Of a stretch of 64,000 bases of DNA, positions 39,815 to 50,771 are shown piece by piece. A model generated the notes under the pieces. The model was not told where the DNA came from and made no database searches. It saw nothing but the letters and a program-made list of their open reading frames with translations. Source of the stretch: Halomonas sp. ML-15 (GTDB lineage: Bacteria; Pseudomonadota; Gammaproteobacteria; Pseudomonadales; Halomonadaceae); contig NZ_JACXZT010000019.1 in NCBI RefSeq assembly GCF_014779595.1, positions 897,798 through 961,797 on the forward strand, in the 5' to 3' direction. The stretch's first letter is position 1, and every line of letters begins with the position of its first letter. Both the position numbers and the translations under genes were made by a program.

Positions 39815-40441
39815 ATGGGTGTAGTGGCCAAGCGTTCGTCGATGACGTTCTATTCCGGTAGTGACGACCACCTCAGCCATCGGGTGCGTATCGTGCTGGC
39901 CGAAAAGGGCGTGGCCGTGGACATTCTGGAAGTCGCCGACGGCAGCCAGCCCGAGGAGCTTGCCGATCTCAATCCTTACAATAGCGTGCCTACGCTGGTG
40001 GATCGTGACCTGGTGCTTTATGAGTCCAAGGTGATGATGGAGTATCTCGACGAGCGGTTTCCGCATCCGCCGTTGTTGCCGGTCTATCCTGTTGCGCGTG
40101 CCCAGAGCCGGCTGTGGATGCACCGCATCGAACGCGAGTGGTGTCCGCTGGTCGAACAGATCGTCGCCGGGAGCAAGAAGGATGCCGAGAAGGCTCGCAA
40201 GGAGTTGCGCGAGAGCCTGGTTGGCATCTCGCCCATCTTCGAGGACATGCCATTCTTCATGAGCGAGGAGTTCTCGCTGGTAGACTGCTGCCTGGCCCCG
40301 CTGCTGTGGCGACTGCCGGCGCTGGGTATCGAGCTGCCGGAAAAGCAGGTCAAGCCGCTGATCGGCTATATGGAGCGCTTGTTCGAGCGCGATGCCTTCA
40401 AGACGGCGCTGTCCGAGGCAGAGCGCGAGATGCGTACCTGA
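39815..40441 (+). CDS. sspA: Stringent starvation protein A
   Basis: A glutathione S-transferase-fold protein that binds RNA polymerase and helps gene expression under starvation and acid stress; it has no GST activity in relatives. The 208 residues match SspA, with an N-terminal thioredoxin-like domain ([20 protein letters not shown]) and a helical C-terminal domain. The conserved surface motif [14 protein letters not shown] is present. GAGGA precedes the ATG at 39815. sspB follows after 50 bases. Confidence 0.96.
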   Translation: MGVVAKRSSMTFYSGSDDHLSHRVRIVLAEKGVAVDILEVADGSQPEELADLNPYNSVPTLVDRDLVLYESKVMMEYLDERFPHPPLLPVYPVARAQSRLWMHRIEREWCPLVEQIVAGSKKDAEKARKELRESLVGISPIFEDMPFFMSEEFSLVDCCLAPLLWRLPALGIELPEKQVKPLIGYMERLFERDAFKTALSEAEREMRT

Positions 40442-40491
40442 TATTCATGCCGCCGGCCCCGGTCGGCGTGCCCCTACTGCAGGAGGCAGAC

Positions 40492-40974
40492 ATGCTGTCG
40501 AGCCGCCCCTATCTGGCCAGAGCCCTCTATCAGTGGCTACTGGACAATGACCAGACGCCTTATGTCGTGGTGGATGCCGAGCAAGCAGGTGTGACGGTGC
40601 CGCGCCAGTTTGTGCAGAATGGTCAGATCGTGCTCAACGTGGCGCCCACCGCGGTGCGCGATCTGATGATGGAGAATGATGCCATCACCTTCAGCGCTCG
40701 TTTCGGTGGTCAGCCGATGCAAGTCGTGGTGCCTAGCCAGGCATTGATCGCGCTCTATGCGCGTGAGAACGGCGTTGGCATGGTGTTTGGCCACGAGCCG
40801 GTAATGCCGGGTTTCGACGCCCAGGATGAGGGCGACGACGTCGCCCCGCAAGATGGGCCGTCGCTGTCCAGCGTCGATAGTGGGGCAGAGGAGCCCAGCG
40901 GCGATGAGCCGGACAACGGTGAGGAGAGTGCTGCGCCGCCCAAAGGGCGTCCTTCGCTGCGAGTGATCAAGTAG
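40492..40974 (+). CDS. sspB: ClpXP protease specificity-enhancing factor SspB
   Basis: An adaptor that binds ssrA-tagged and other substrates and brings them to ClpXP. The 160 residues have the N-terminal substrate-binding domain (SSRPYLARALYQWLLDNDQTPY through about residue 110), a flexible acidic linker and the C-terminal ClpX-binding tail RPSLRVIK, which matches the XB motif of the E. coli protein. AGGAGG precedes the ATG at 40492. A perfect bidirectional terminator follows. Confidence 0.96.
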   Translation: MLSSRPYLARALYQWLLDNDQTPYVVVDAEQAGVTVPRQFVQNGQIVLNVAPTAVRDLMMENDAITFSARFGGQPMQVVVPSQALIALYARENGVGMVFGHEPVMPGFDAQDEGDDVAPQDGPSLSSVDSGAEEPSGDEPDNGEESAAPPKGRPSLRVIK

Positions 40975-40999
40975 CGTTGCAAACGCTTGGCGGTACCAT

Positions 41000-41031
41000 G
41001 CAAAACGGCAGCCGAATGGCTGCCGTTTTGC
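41000..41031. terminator. Bidirectional terminator between sspB and dolP
   Basis: A perfect 14-bp stem, GCAAAACGGCAGCC (41000-41013) and GGCTGCCGTTTTGC (41018-41031), with a GAAT loop. The A- and T-tracts are symmetric, so it should work in both directions between the convergent sspB and dolP. Confidence 0.88.
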
Positions 41032-41053
41032 GTAGAGGGTTATCCGGCGGGCG

Positions 41054-41611
41054 TCAATCGAGGTACTCGAAGGCCTTTACGATACGCTGCACACCGTTGA
41101 TTCCGGATACTGCGTTGACGATGCGGTCGGCTTCTTCGCGGGTGGCGATGCCCATCAGGTAGACGCTGGAGTTCTCGGTGATAACGCGTACGCGCCGCGC
41201 ATCGATGCGCTCGTCGGCGATCAGCGCCGAGCGCGCCCGGGCAGTGATCCAGGTGTCGGTAGTGCGCTGGGCGAGGGGCACATTGGCGGCGACCGCAAGC
41301 TCGTTGTGAACACGGCGCACGTTACGGGTGCCGGTGGCGACTTCCTGGGCCTTCTCCTTGAGCTCTTCGCTGGGCACCTGGCCGGTCAGCAGCACGATGC
41401 CGTTGTAGCTGTCGACGTTGACGCGGGCATCGTTGAAGCGTGCATCTTCGCGGGACAGGTTGCCTGAGATGCGGCTCTCGATGCCTTGGTCTTCGACCTG
41501 ACTGCCGAATGTCCTGGAGCCATGGTCTTCAGGGCCGGCCGACATCTGAGCGCAGCCGGAGAGCGCCAGGCTGAACGCCATCAGGGTGGATATCACAAGT
41601 CCATTTTTCAT
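41054..41611 (-). CDS. dolP: Outer-membrane lipoprotein DolP (YraP), dual BON domains
   Basis: A lipoprotein that binds anionic phospholipids at division sites and supports outer-membrane integrity and BAM function in E. coli. The 185 residues begin with a lipoprotein signal ending LALSGC (lipidated Cys20) and contain two BON domains (about 45-105 and 115-180), each with a G-x-V/A strand (LLTGQV, YLMGIA). The ATG at 41611 is required for a proper signal peptide. It is the last gene of the lpoA-yraN-diaA-dolP group. Confidence 0.94.
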   Translation of the reverse strand: MKNGLVISTLMAFSLALSGCAQMSAGPEDHGSRTFGSQVEDQGIESRISGNLSREDARFNDARVNVDSYNGIVLLTGQVPSEELKEKAQEVATGTRNVRRVHNELAVAANVPLAQRTTDTWITARARSALIADERIDARRVRVITENSSVYLMGIATREEADRIVNAVSGINGVQRIVKAFEYLD

Positions 41612-41640
41612 GCTTATCACTCGCTTTAACGGGTCTGGAA

Positions 41641-42609
<969 letters not shown>

Positions 42610-42626
<17 letters not shown>

Positions 42627-44466
42627 CGTCGAAGACACTGCCGTTGTCGGCATCGCTATCTGGGTCGCGTAGGCTCGGGATGCCGTCACCCAGCAGGTCG
42701 TCACGGTTGATCAGGCCGAGCGGCAGCTGGGGGACGCCATTGGCGAACGTTGCCCAGGGCATTTCGCGGTAGATGCGCCCGTCGCTCTCGGCGCGCAGGA
42801 TGCCAGTAGCGCCTTGTACCTCGCTGCCGGAGATCGCCTGCAGCTGGGGCAGGCGGCGCGCCAATTCGTAGGCATCGACACCCATGGCGTTAAGCTTGAA
42901 CAGCCCTGGATCGTTATCTTCGCGCAGTGCGATATAGCTGCCGAAAAAGGGTACGGCATTCTCTCCGCCGACCGCAGCATTGGGGATCAGCCAGGGGATA
43001 TCGACGAACTGCACGTCGTCCAGGTCATGGTCGATGCGCGGCTGCGGACGTCCCTCATAGAGGTGTGAGGTGGCGTAGATCGGTAGATCGCTGGCGTAGT
43101 AGAAATCCAGCATCGGCGGTACCTGACGTGCGTAGCTGGGTAGCGCCAGCAGGAACATCATATCGACGTTGCCGAGCTGGGCGCGCTCACCGCTGACGCT
43201 GAGCAGGGGGCGAACGGCGCCGGCCACCGAGCCGCCCGGCTCGTAGCGCACCGCAGACGTCACGCTGCCGCCTTGACGCTCCCACTCGCGGCGGAAGGCG
43301 TTGCCGACGCGCTCTCCCCAGTCGTTGTCGGGCACCAGTATGGCGCTGCGGCGATGGCCGTCGAGGTAGGCGCGGCGTGCCGCCTGACGTGCCTCATCCT
43401 CGGCCGAGAGGCCATATTGGAAAAGGTTTTCGGCGTTGTTGCGCTCGCCGTAGCCGTAGTTGAGTGCCAGGGTCGGCAGCGGCACGCTGCTGCGGTTCTC
43501 GAGTTCGGTGACCTGGTCCTTGTCGAGTGGGCCGATCACCACCTGAGCCCCCGCCATGTTGGCCTCGGCGTAGAGCGCCTGAAGGTCGCCGCTGCTGGCG
43601 TCGATAAAGGTCATCTGCGGCGTCGTTTCGCCGTTGTCCCCGGCCTCCCTATGGCGCGCTTGCATGCCGCGACGGATCTGCTCGGCGACATCTGCCAGCG
43701 GGCCAGATTCCGGCAGCAGCACGGCGATGCGACGTACGTCCTGGTCGCGCAGTTCGCGCAGCTCGGACAGTTCGGTCGGCGGGCGCCGCGCCGCGGGGTG
43801 GTTGGCGTTGCGGTCACGCCAGTCGCCAAAACGATCGAGAAAACGCGTGATGTCGCCACCGCTTTGACGCTGCAGGTCGATGACCTCGAGCCAGCCGGCG
43901 GTGAGAGGACCGGGGTCCTCGCCGAGGGACGCCAGCTCCTGGCGGTTGAGGCGCGTCAGTTGCCGCCAGATATCATCGTTGAGCACCGGGTTGTCGGTGT
44001 CGGCCTGTACCCTCAGCAGCGCCCTCGACGAGGCCAGTGCCTCGCCGATGCGTCCCAGCGACAGCCCCTGGCGGTAGCGCAGGGCGTTGCGGTCATCGTT
44101 TTCCATGGCGAGGTCCTCCTCGAGGATGCTGGTCGCCTGGAGTACGCTGGAGTCATCTTCGAGATCGTAGGCCAGTCCCGACAGCAGCACCGCCCAGCGC
44201 ACCCGCTGGGCGTCTTCGAGCAGGCTGTCGTCAAGGCTCTCGGCCACCTCGAAGGCCTGCGCCTCGTCGCCGCGGCGTGCTAGGATGTCGGCCGCTTCGA
44301 GACGTGTGGCAGCCGCTTCCGCGGGGGGCTGGTTCGCGGCGCGTTCGAGCAGCGTCTGGGGCTCAGGATCGGTCATCCTGTCGACTATGCCGGTAGGCGC
44401 GGCACACCCTGCCACCATCAGCGCCAGCAGGGCGGCGAGCAGCAGGCCGCGAGGCGATTTGTCCAT
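42610..44466 (-). CDS. lpoA: Penicillin-binding protein activator LpoA
   Basis: An outer-membrane lipoprotein that reaches through the periplasm to activate the peptidoglycan synthase PBP1A. The 618 residues have a lipoprotein signal (lipidated Cys21 in MVAGCAAP), an N-terminal TPR-like helical domain (about 30-255) and a C-terminal periplasmic-binding-protein fold (LppC, about 260-600). It is some 60 residues shorter than the E. coli protein. TAGGA precedes the ATG. Only 41 bases separate it from the divergent rsmI. Confidence 0.93.
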
Positions 44467-44507
44467 AAATCCTATCTCTTGTCTGATTACCTGTCGGAGG
44501 AACCGGT

Positions 44508-45365
44508 ATGTCTGATTCAGCTTACGGATCATTGTACGTGGTCGCTACGCCGATTGGGAATCTTGACGATCTGTCGCCGCGGGCCGCACGACTGCTCGGA
44601 GAGGCGGCAGTGATCGCCGCCGAGGACACCCGCCACAGCGCTCGACTGCTGCGACACCTGGGGCTCGAGCGGCCGATGCTGTCGCTGCATGAGCACAACG
44701 AGGCGGCGCGTGTGGCGCAGCTGGCCGAGCGGCTGGTGGCCGGCGACGACGTGGTGTTGATCAGCGACGCCGGCACGCCGCTGATCTGCGATCCCGGCTT
44801 CGTGCTGGTGCGCGAGCTGCGCCATGCCGGCCATCGCATCGTGCCGGTGCCCGGCCCGTGCGCTCTGGTGGCGGGGCTCTGCGCCGCGGGTCTGCCCACC
44901 GACCGCTTCACCTTTATCGGCTTTCTGCCGGCCAAGAGCGCTGCTAGGCGCTCACGGCTCGAGGGGCTGGCGGCGCGCGACGAAACGCTGGTCTGCTACG
45001 AGTCGCCGCACCGTATCCGCGACACTCTCGACGATATCGTCTCGGTGTTGGGAGAGCGCCGCGTGGTACTGGCGAGGGAACTGACCAAGACCTTCGAGAC
45101 CTTCCTCGACGGCAGTGCGGCGGCCCTGCTGGCGCGTATGCAGGAGGATCCGGATCAGGCCCGCGGTGAATTCGTGGTGATGATCGCTGGAGCGCCGCCC
45201 AAGGAAGAGCACGAGCAGACCACCCTGGAGGCCGATCAGCTGCTCGCCGCGGCACTGGCGGAGGGCGTGGGCGTCAAGCAGGCGGCGGCGCTGGCCGCAC
45301 GCTTGCTGGGCGGTACCAAGAAATCCTGGTACGCACGTGCCCAGACGCTCAAGGATGGCGGCTGA
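44508..45365 (+). CDS. rsmI: 16S rRNA 2'-O-ribose C1402 methyltransferase
   Basis: Methylates the ribose of C1402 in 16S rRNA, next to the N4 methylation made by RsmH, whose gene lies downstream at 46228. The 285 residues match the TP_methylase family, with LYVVATPIGNLDDLSPRA (about 9-26), the VLISDAGTPLICDPG SAM-pocket motif and CYESPHRI. CGGAGGAA precedes the ATG. Its promoter must overlap lpoA because the divergent gap is too short. Confidence 0.97.
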   Translation: MSDSAYGSLYVVATPIGNLDDLSPRAARLLGEAAVIAAEDTRHSARLLRHLGLERPMLSLHEHNEAARVAQLAERLVAGDDVVLISDAGTPLICDPGFVLVRELRHAGHRIVPVPGPCALVAGLCAAGLPTDRFTFIGFLPAKSAARRSRLEGLAARDETLVCYESPHRIRDTLDDIVSVLGERRVVLARELTKTFETFLDGSAAALLARMQEDPDQARGEFVVMIAGAPPKEEHEQTTLEADQLLAAALAEGVGVKQAAALAARLLGGTKKSWYARAQTLKDGG

Positions 45366-45385
45366 GTTTTTATCGCAGCTTCCCC

Positions 45386-45613
45386 TAAGGAAACACTGCA
45401 CAAATGCCTGCACGAGCGAATCACTGCGTTGCGCGGTGCCGAAGCGTCGGACCGGCGGATCCTCACATATACCCCATATGCTCCGGTTGACTCGAAACCT
45501 TCGGTTTCTCGCTCCTTCGGAGCCATCCTGCGGATGTTTGTCGCTGCGCTCGGTTCTGTGCTCCGTGCGCCTTGTGCTTCATCTCGCTCGGCGATTTGTT
45601 CAGCGTCTCCGTA
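45386..45613. mobile_element. MITE-like element with imperfect terminal inverted repeats
   Basis: A 228-base non-coding insertion in the 450-base gap between rsmI and rnpB. The left end (TAAGGAAACACTGCACAAAT from 45386) and the reverse complement of the right end (TACGGAGACGCTGAACAAAT up to 45613) match in 16 of the first 20 positions, and both reach a CGAGCGA motif further in. Both ends carry TA, which may be the target duplication. The interior has several small palindromes and no supportable gene. The adjacent Y-shaped element begins at the next base. Confidence 0.65.
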
Positions 45614-45735
45614 AGCGAGGGACGCCGGGGACAGGCCGAAGAGGAGGTTCTACACCAGGGATGGTGTAGGTAGCGCCCAGGGATGGGTTTACAGGGCCTC
45701 CTCGCAGGCCTGTCGACGGATCAGTCCCGAGCGGT
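45614..45735. repeat. Dispersed Y-shaped palindromic element, copy 2
   Basis: The inverse-orientation counterpart of 35666-35787. The basal stem is GACAGGCC (45630-45637) with GGCCTGTC (45707-45714), and the second stem is GAGGAGG (45641-45647) with CCTCCTC (45697-45703). The hairpins are TACACCA-GGGA-TGGTGTA (45651-45668) and CCCA-GGGA-TGGG (45676-45687). Where it differs from copy 1 in the stems, both partners have changed. It sits between the MITE-like element and the rnpB promoter. Confidence 0.85.
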
Positions 45736-45777
45736 GCAGTCTGATCTGCGATAGCCCCGAGTTTCTCAACCGGCCGC

Positions 45778-45806
45778 TTGAGAGGGGGCAGGCGCGCTGT
45801 TATTCT
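45778..45806 (+). promoter_or_regulatory. rnpB promoter
   Basis: TTGAGA (45778-45783), a 17-base spacer and TATTCT (45801-45806), placed so that transcription would start within a few bases of the mature 5' end of RNase P RNA. The -35 matches 5 of 6 and the -10 matches 4 of 6. Confidence 0.65.
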
Positions 45807-45815
45807 TCCCCGCTT

Positions 45816-46182
<367 letters not shown>

Positions 46183-46227
46183 CCTTTTTTCGTCGCCTGA
46201 CCGCGATTAGCCCGCATCGAGAAGCTC

Positions 46228-47184
46228 ATGTCATCACCCGAGAATGCCGCGGCCTCGCCCTCCTATCGCCACTCAAGCGTGCTGCTGGACGGCGCGGTCG
46301 ACGCGCTGGTGCATGCGCCCGAGGGCGTTTACCTGGACGGTACATTTGGCCGCGGGGGGCATTCGCGAGCGATCCTCGAGCGACTCGGTGCCGCTGGCCG
46401 TGTGATTGCCATTGATCGTGATCCCGAGGCGCTGGTCGCGGCCAGCGCTATCGACGATCCGCGTTTCACCATCGAGCGCGGCGAATTTGCCCGCCTCGGA
46501 GAGATCGCCGAAGCCCATGGCGTACACGGCAAGCTGGCCGGCATCCTGCTCGATATCGGTGTCTCCTCGCCGCAGCTCGACGACCCCGAGCGCGGCTTCA
46601 GTTTCCTGCGCGATGGGCCGCTGGATATGCGCATGGATCCCAGCCAGGGCGAAAGCGCGGCGCAGTTCCTGGCCCGCGCCGGCGAGGCCGAGATGGCGGG
46701 CGTATTCAAGGCCTACGGCGAGGAGCGCTACGCCAAGCGACTGGCACGGGCGATCATCGCTCGCCGCGGTGACGTTCCCTTCACCCGCACCGCCGACCTC
46801 GCCGAGGTGGTCAAGGCGGCCCACCCGGCCTGGGAGAAGCACAAGCATCCCGCCACGCGGGTATTCCAGGCGCTGCGTATCCAGGTCAATGGTGAGCTGG
46901 AGCAGCTCGATGCGGCCCTTGCAGCGGCCCTCGAGGCGTTGGCACCGGGAGGCCATCTGGTGGTGATCAGTTTCCACTCGCTGGAGGATCGACGGGTGAA
47001 GCGTTTCATTCGCGATCACGTGCGCGGCGATAGCCATTTGCCCCGTGGCATGCCGATCCGCGATGATCAGATCGAGCGGCGTCTCGAGGCGCTGGGCAAG
47101 GCGCGTCGTCCGGGTGATGACGAGGTTAGCGACAACCCCCGTGCGCGCAGTGCCGTGATGCGCGCCGCGCGCAAGCGGCGTTAG
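46228..47184 (+). CDS. rsmH: 16S rRNA N4-cytosine-1402 methyltransferase
   Basis: The SAM-dependent methyltransferase (MraW) that makes m4C1402 in the 16S rRNA P site. The 318 residues have the SAM-binding motif [18 protein letters not shown] (about 32-49), the [22 protein letters not shown] block (about 110-131) and the C-terminal [15 protein letters not shown] motif. It is the first protein gene of the dcw cluster here; mraZ, which usually precedes it, is missing. ftsL follows 9 bases after its stop. Confidence 0.97.
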   Translation: MSSPENAAASPSYRHSSVLLDGAVDALVHAPEGVYLDGTFGRGGHSRAILERLGAAGRVIAIDRDPEALVAASAIDDPRFTIERGEFARLGEIAEAHGVHGKLAGILLDIGVSSPQLDDPERGFSFLRDGPLDMRMDPSQGESAAQFLARAGEAEMAGVFKAYGEERYAKRLARAIIARRGDVPFTRTADLAEVVKAAHPAWEKHKHPATRVFQALRIQVNGELEQLDAALAAALEALAPGGHLVVISFHSLEDRRVKRFIRDHVRGDSHLPRGMPIRDDQIERRLEALGKARRPGDDEVSDNPRARSAVMRAARKRR

Positions 47185-47193
47185 GGGCAGGCG

Positions 47194-47508
47194 ATGAGTC
47201 AGGGACGCAAGCGGTTCGCCATATTGTCAGGATGGCGCCAGCGACTGAGTCTGGTAGTGGTGATTGGGCTAGTGGTGGTCACGCTGGCCAGTGCCATGGC
47301 CGTCATCGTATCCAGCCATCTGACCCGCGAGCAGTATGCCCGCCTGCAGCAGCTCGAGCGTGAACAGAATCAGCTGCAGACCGAGTGGGGCCAGCTGCTG
47401 CTCGAGGAGAGCGCCTGGTCGTCGCCGGCGCGCATCGAGCGCCTGGCTATCGAGCGCCTGGAGATGCGCTTGCCCGATGTCAATGAGGTCGAGGTCATTC
47501 GCCCATGA
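47194..47508 (+). CDS. ftsL: Cell division protein FtsL
   Basis: A small bitopic divisome protein that joins FtsB and FtsQ and helps activate FtsWI. The 104 residues have a short cytoplasmic start, one membrane helix (about 20-41) and a periplasmic leucine-zipper coiled coil (about 45-75, YARLQQLEREQNQLQTEW). The end shows the typical ARIERLAIERLEMRLP pattern. Its stop overlaps the ftsI start as ATGA. Confidence 0.93.
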   Translation: MSQGRKRFAILSGWRQRLSLVVVIGLVVVTLASAMAVIVSSHLTREQYARLQQLEREQNQLQTEWGQLLLEESAWSSPARIERLAIERLEMRLPDVNEVEVIRP

Positions 47509-49256
47509 GAGCCGACCCCCAGGATGCCGTGACGCGCCGCCGTCCACCGCCCACCGAACCGCTTGGCGGCGGCCGCTATGTGTTGATGGTGGCGCTGGTG
47601 CTGATTGGTCTGGGGCTACTGGCGGTGCGTATCGTCAATCTGCATGTCATCGAACGCCCCTTCCTGCAGGGCCAGGGCGATGCCAGAACCCTGCGTACCG
47701 ATACCATCCCGGCGCATCGCGGCATGATCGTCGACCGCAACGGCGAGCCGCTGGCAATTTCCACCCCGGTGGTCAGCTTATGGGTCAATCCCCAAGAGCT
47801 GCCCGACGATACCATTCAGCGGCTGATGCTGGCCCAGGCACTGGGCACCGACCTCGATCAACTCAATGAGCGGCTGGCACGCTTCAGCGAGCGCGAATTC
47901 ATGTACCTGCGTCGCATGCAGACCCCCGATGATGCCCAGCGTGTGCTCGATCTGCGCTTGCCTGGGGTCTATGGGCAGAACGAATACCGGCGTTACTATC
48001 CGGCCGGCGAGGTTGCCGCCCAACTGCTTGGAGTGACCAACGTCGATGACCAGGGGCAGGAGGGGTTAGAGCTCGCCTACCAGCCGTACCTGGCCGGGAC
48101 TCCCGGTCAGCGGCGTGTGCTCAAGGATCGCCGCGGGCGGCTGGTGCGCGACCTGCAGTTGCTGCGCGAGGCGCGCCCCGGCGGCGACCTGACGCTCTCC
48201 ATCGATCAGCGGCTGCAGTACATGGCCTATCGCGAGCTCAAGGCGGCGGTGACCGAGCACGGCGCCGACGGTGGCAGTCTGGTGATGATGGACGCGCGCA
48301 CCGGCGAGGTGCTGGCGATGGCCAACCAGCCCTCCTACAACCCCAACAACCGCGCCGGCATGGATCCACGCGGCTTGCGCAACCAGGCCATCGTCGACGT
48401 CTTCGAGCCGGGCTCGGTGATGAAACCGCTGGCCATGGCCGCGGCGCTGGAGAGCGGCGATTACCGCCGCGATACGGTAATCGACACCTCACCGGGCTGG
48501 ATGCGCATCGACCGTTTCACGATTCGCGATTTCCGCGATTATGGTGAGCTGGATCTCGCCGAAATTCTCGAGAAGTCGTCGAACATCGGCATGTCGCGTA
48601 TCACCCTCGAGCTCGACGAGACCGCAGTGCCCGACAAGTATCGCCAACTTGGCCTGGGACAGAGCCCCGAGACCGGCTACCCGGGCGAATCCACCGGTAC
48701 GCTGCCGGCCCCGACGCGCTGGTCGCGCAGCCAGCGCGCAGCGCTCTCCTACGGCTATGGCATGTCGGTGTCGACGCTGCAGCTGGCCAGCGCCTACACT
48801 GCCATCGCCAACCAGGGCGAGCGGCTCTTGCCCTCGCTATTGAAACTCGATGAGCCGCCGACCAGTCATCCTGCCATCGACCCCGCAGTGGCCTATGACC
48901 TGTTGCGTATCATGGAAGAATCGGTGCAGCCCACGACTGGTGGACGCCGTGCCGCGGTGCCCGGCTATCGGGTTGCCGGCAAGACCGGTACGGTGCGCAA
49001 GAGCTCCGCCGGCGGCTACGCCGAGGATGCCTATCGCAGCGTGTTTGCCGGGATCGCGCCGGTCTCCGATCCACGTATCGTGACGGTAGTGATGATCGAC
49101 CAACCGCGCGGAGGGGAGTACTACGGCGGCGCCGTGGCGGCCCCGGTTTTCTCCCGCGTGGTCGGCAATGCGCTGCGTCTGCTCGATGTACCGCCGGACC
49201 AACGCAGTGAGTCGGTCGAGGTCAACAGCGAGTCTCTTGAGCCCATTCCCCCCTGA
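47505..49256 (+). CDS. ftsI: Peptidoglycan D,D-transpeptidase FtsI (PBP3)
   Basis: The septal class B penicillin-binding protein that crosslinks new peptidoglycan with FtsW. The 583 residues have a cytoplasmic tail, one membrane helix (about 24-44), a pedestal domain and a transpeptidase domain with the active-site motifs Ser304-V-M-Lys307 (EPGSVMKPL), SSN (KSSNIGMS) and KTGT (GKTGTVRKSS). All catalytic motifs are intact. It overlaps ftsL; murE starts 12 bases after its stop. Confidence 0.97.
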   Translation: MRADPQDAVTRRRPPPTEPLGGGRYVLMVALVLIGLGLLAVRIVNLHVIERPFLQGQGDARTLRTDTIPAHRGMIVDRNGEPLAISTPVVSLWVNPQELPDDTIQRLMLAQALGTDLDQLNERLARFSEREFMYLRRMQTPDDAQRVLDLRLPGVYGQNEYRRYYPAGEVAAQLLGVTNVDDQGQEGLELAYQPYLAGTPGQRRVLKDRRGRLVRDLQLLREARPGGDLTLSIDQRLQYMAYRELKAAVTEHGADGGSLVMMDARTGEVLAMANQPSYNPNNRAGMDPRGLRNQAIVDVFEPGSVMKPLAMAAALESGDYRRDTVIDTSPGWMRIDRFTIRDFRDYGELDLAEILEKSSNIGMSRITLELDETAVPDKYRQLGLGQSPETGYPGESTGTLPAPTRWSRSQRAALSYGYGMSVSTLQLASAYTAIANQGERLLPSLLKLDEPPTSHPAIDPAVAYDLLRIMEESVQPTTGGRRAAVPGYRVAGKTGTVRKSSAGGYAEDAYRSVFAGIAPVSDPRIVTVVMIDQPRGGEYYGGAVAAPVFSRVVGNALRLLDVPPDQRSESVEVNSESLEPIPP

Positions 49257-49268
49257 CAAGGACATCAG

Positions 49269-50771
49269 ATGCAGGTCGATCGCCAACGCCTGACGCACGC
49301 CCTGAGCCGCCGCTGGCCGGAGGCTCTGCGACTCTCGCCTCTCCCGAGCGCCGGTCAGGTGCGTCTCGAACTCGATAGTCGTCGGCTGACGGCAGGCGAT
49401 ATCTTCCTGGCGCTCCCCGGGGTGAACAGTGACGGGCGCGACTTCACCGGGGCGGCGCTGGCCGCCAAGGTGAGCGCGGTACTCTATCATCTCGACGATG
49501 GTGAATTGCCACCGACGGACCCGCGCGTGATCGGCCTGCCAGGCCTCAAGGCGCAGCTCGGTGCGTTGGGGAGCGAGCTGTTCGAGGTGCCCGAGAGCCT
49601 GCAGCTGATCGGCGTCACCGGCACCAATGGCAAGAGCTCGGTGACCCACTATATCGCCGCGCTCAGCGAGGCGCTGGGGCGCCCCTGCGGGGTGGTCGGC
49701 ACCCTGGGGTCGGGGCGTATCGGCAGCCTGGCCGATAGCGGTCTGACCACCCCCGGGCCGCTGGCACTGCAGGCCGCACTGGGTGGGCTCGCCGAACAGG
49801 GCGTGACGCGCATGGCCATGGAGGTCTCGTCGCATGCTCTCGATCAAGGCCGACTGGCCGGCTGCCGTCTCACAGCGGCGGTATTCACCAATCTCAGCCG
49901 CGATCACCTCGACTACCATCCCAGCATGGCGGCCTACGCCGCGGCCAAGGCGCAGCTGTTCAAGCGTGACGAGCTCGAACTCGCGGTAGTCAATGCCGAT
50001 GACCCGCTGGCGCGGCTGATGCTCGCGGGGATAGCGGAGCGGGTGCGGGTGCTGGCCTGCGGGCAGGACGAGGCGACCACGCTGCGGGTCGTCGAGTGGC
50101 TGCCCCACGCCAGCGGCCAGCGCGCGTTGATCGCCACCCCAGAGGGCGAGCGGGTGCTGGCCCTCGGCTTGATGGGACGTTTCAATCTCGACAATGTGCT
50201 GCTGGCGATCGCTACTCTCTATGGCCTCGGCGACGACCTCGACAAGCTGCTGGCGGCGGCCGAGTCACTGGCGCCGGTGCCCGGGCGCATGCAGCGGTTA
50301 ACAGCCTCCAGTGGCCCGAGTGTGGTGATCGACTACGCACACACGCCGGATGCCCTGGACAACGCGCTGCAGGCACTGCGCGCGCATCTCGGTGAATCGG
50401 CAACCCTGTGGTGCCTGTTTGGCTGTGGGGGGGATCGCGATCCCGGCAAGCGGCCACTGATGGGGCAGGTCGCCGAAGCGCGTGCCGGCCGCGTCGTGAT
50501 CACCGATGACAATCCGCGCAGTGAAGATCCGGCGGCGATTCGTGTGGCAATTCGCGCCGGGCTCGATACTCCTGGCGCCGACAGCGTGTGGGAGATTGAC
50601 GGCCGTCGCGAAGCGATCCGCCGCACCCTGGCGGCCGCCGAACCCGATGATATCGTGCTGATCGCCGGCAAGGGCCACGAAACCTATCAGGAGATTGCCG
50701 GCGTGCGGCACGATTTCAGCGATCTGGCGGAAGCCGATGCGGCGTTGGCAAGGCGGGGGGATCGCTCATGA
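49269..50771 (+). CDS. murE: UDP-N-acetylmuramoyl-L-alanyl-D-glutamate--2,6-diaminopimelate ligase
   Basis: Adds meso-diaminopimelate to UDP-MurNAc-L-Ala-D-Glu. The 500 residues show the Mur ligase P-loop GVTGTNGKSSV (about 114-124), the central-domain motif FTNLSRDHLDYH and the C-terminal specificity motif DNPRSEDP (about 416-423), which marks diaminopimelate rather than lysine. It overlaps murF as ATGA. Confidence 0.97.
   Translation: MQVDRQRLTHALSRRWPEALRLSPLPSAGQVRLELDSRRLTAGDIFLALPGVNSDGRDFTGAALAAKVSAVLYHLDDGELPPTDPRVIGLPGLKAQLGALGSELFEVPESLQLIGVTGTNGKSSVTHYIAALSEALGRPCGVVGTLGSGRIGSLADSGLTTPGPLALQAALGGLAEQGVTRMAMEVSSHALDQGRLAGCRLTAAVFTNLSRDHLDYHPSMAAYAAAKAQLFKRDELELAVVNADDPLARLMLAGIAERVRVLACGQDEATTLRVVEWLPHASGQRALIATPEGERVLALGLMGRFNLDNVLLAIATLYGLGDDLDKLLAAAESLAPVPGRMQRLTASSGPSVVIDYAHTPDALDNALQALRAHLGESATLWCLFGCGGDRDPGKRPLMGQVAEARAGRVVITDDNPRSEDPAAIRVAIRAGLDTPGADSVWEIDGRREAIRRTLAAAEPDDIVLIAGKGHETYQEIAGVRHDFSDLAEADAALARRGDRS

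Noticed and set aside
45337..45669. A 110-codon open frame over the MITE-like element
   Set aside because: Arg/Ser-rich translation of palindromic non-coding sequence; starts inside rsmI and has no ribosome binding site or domain.
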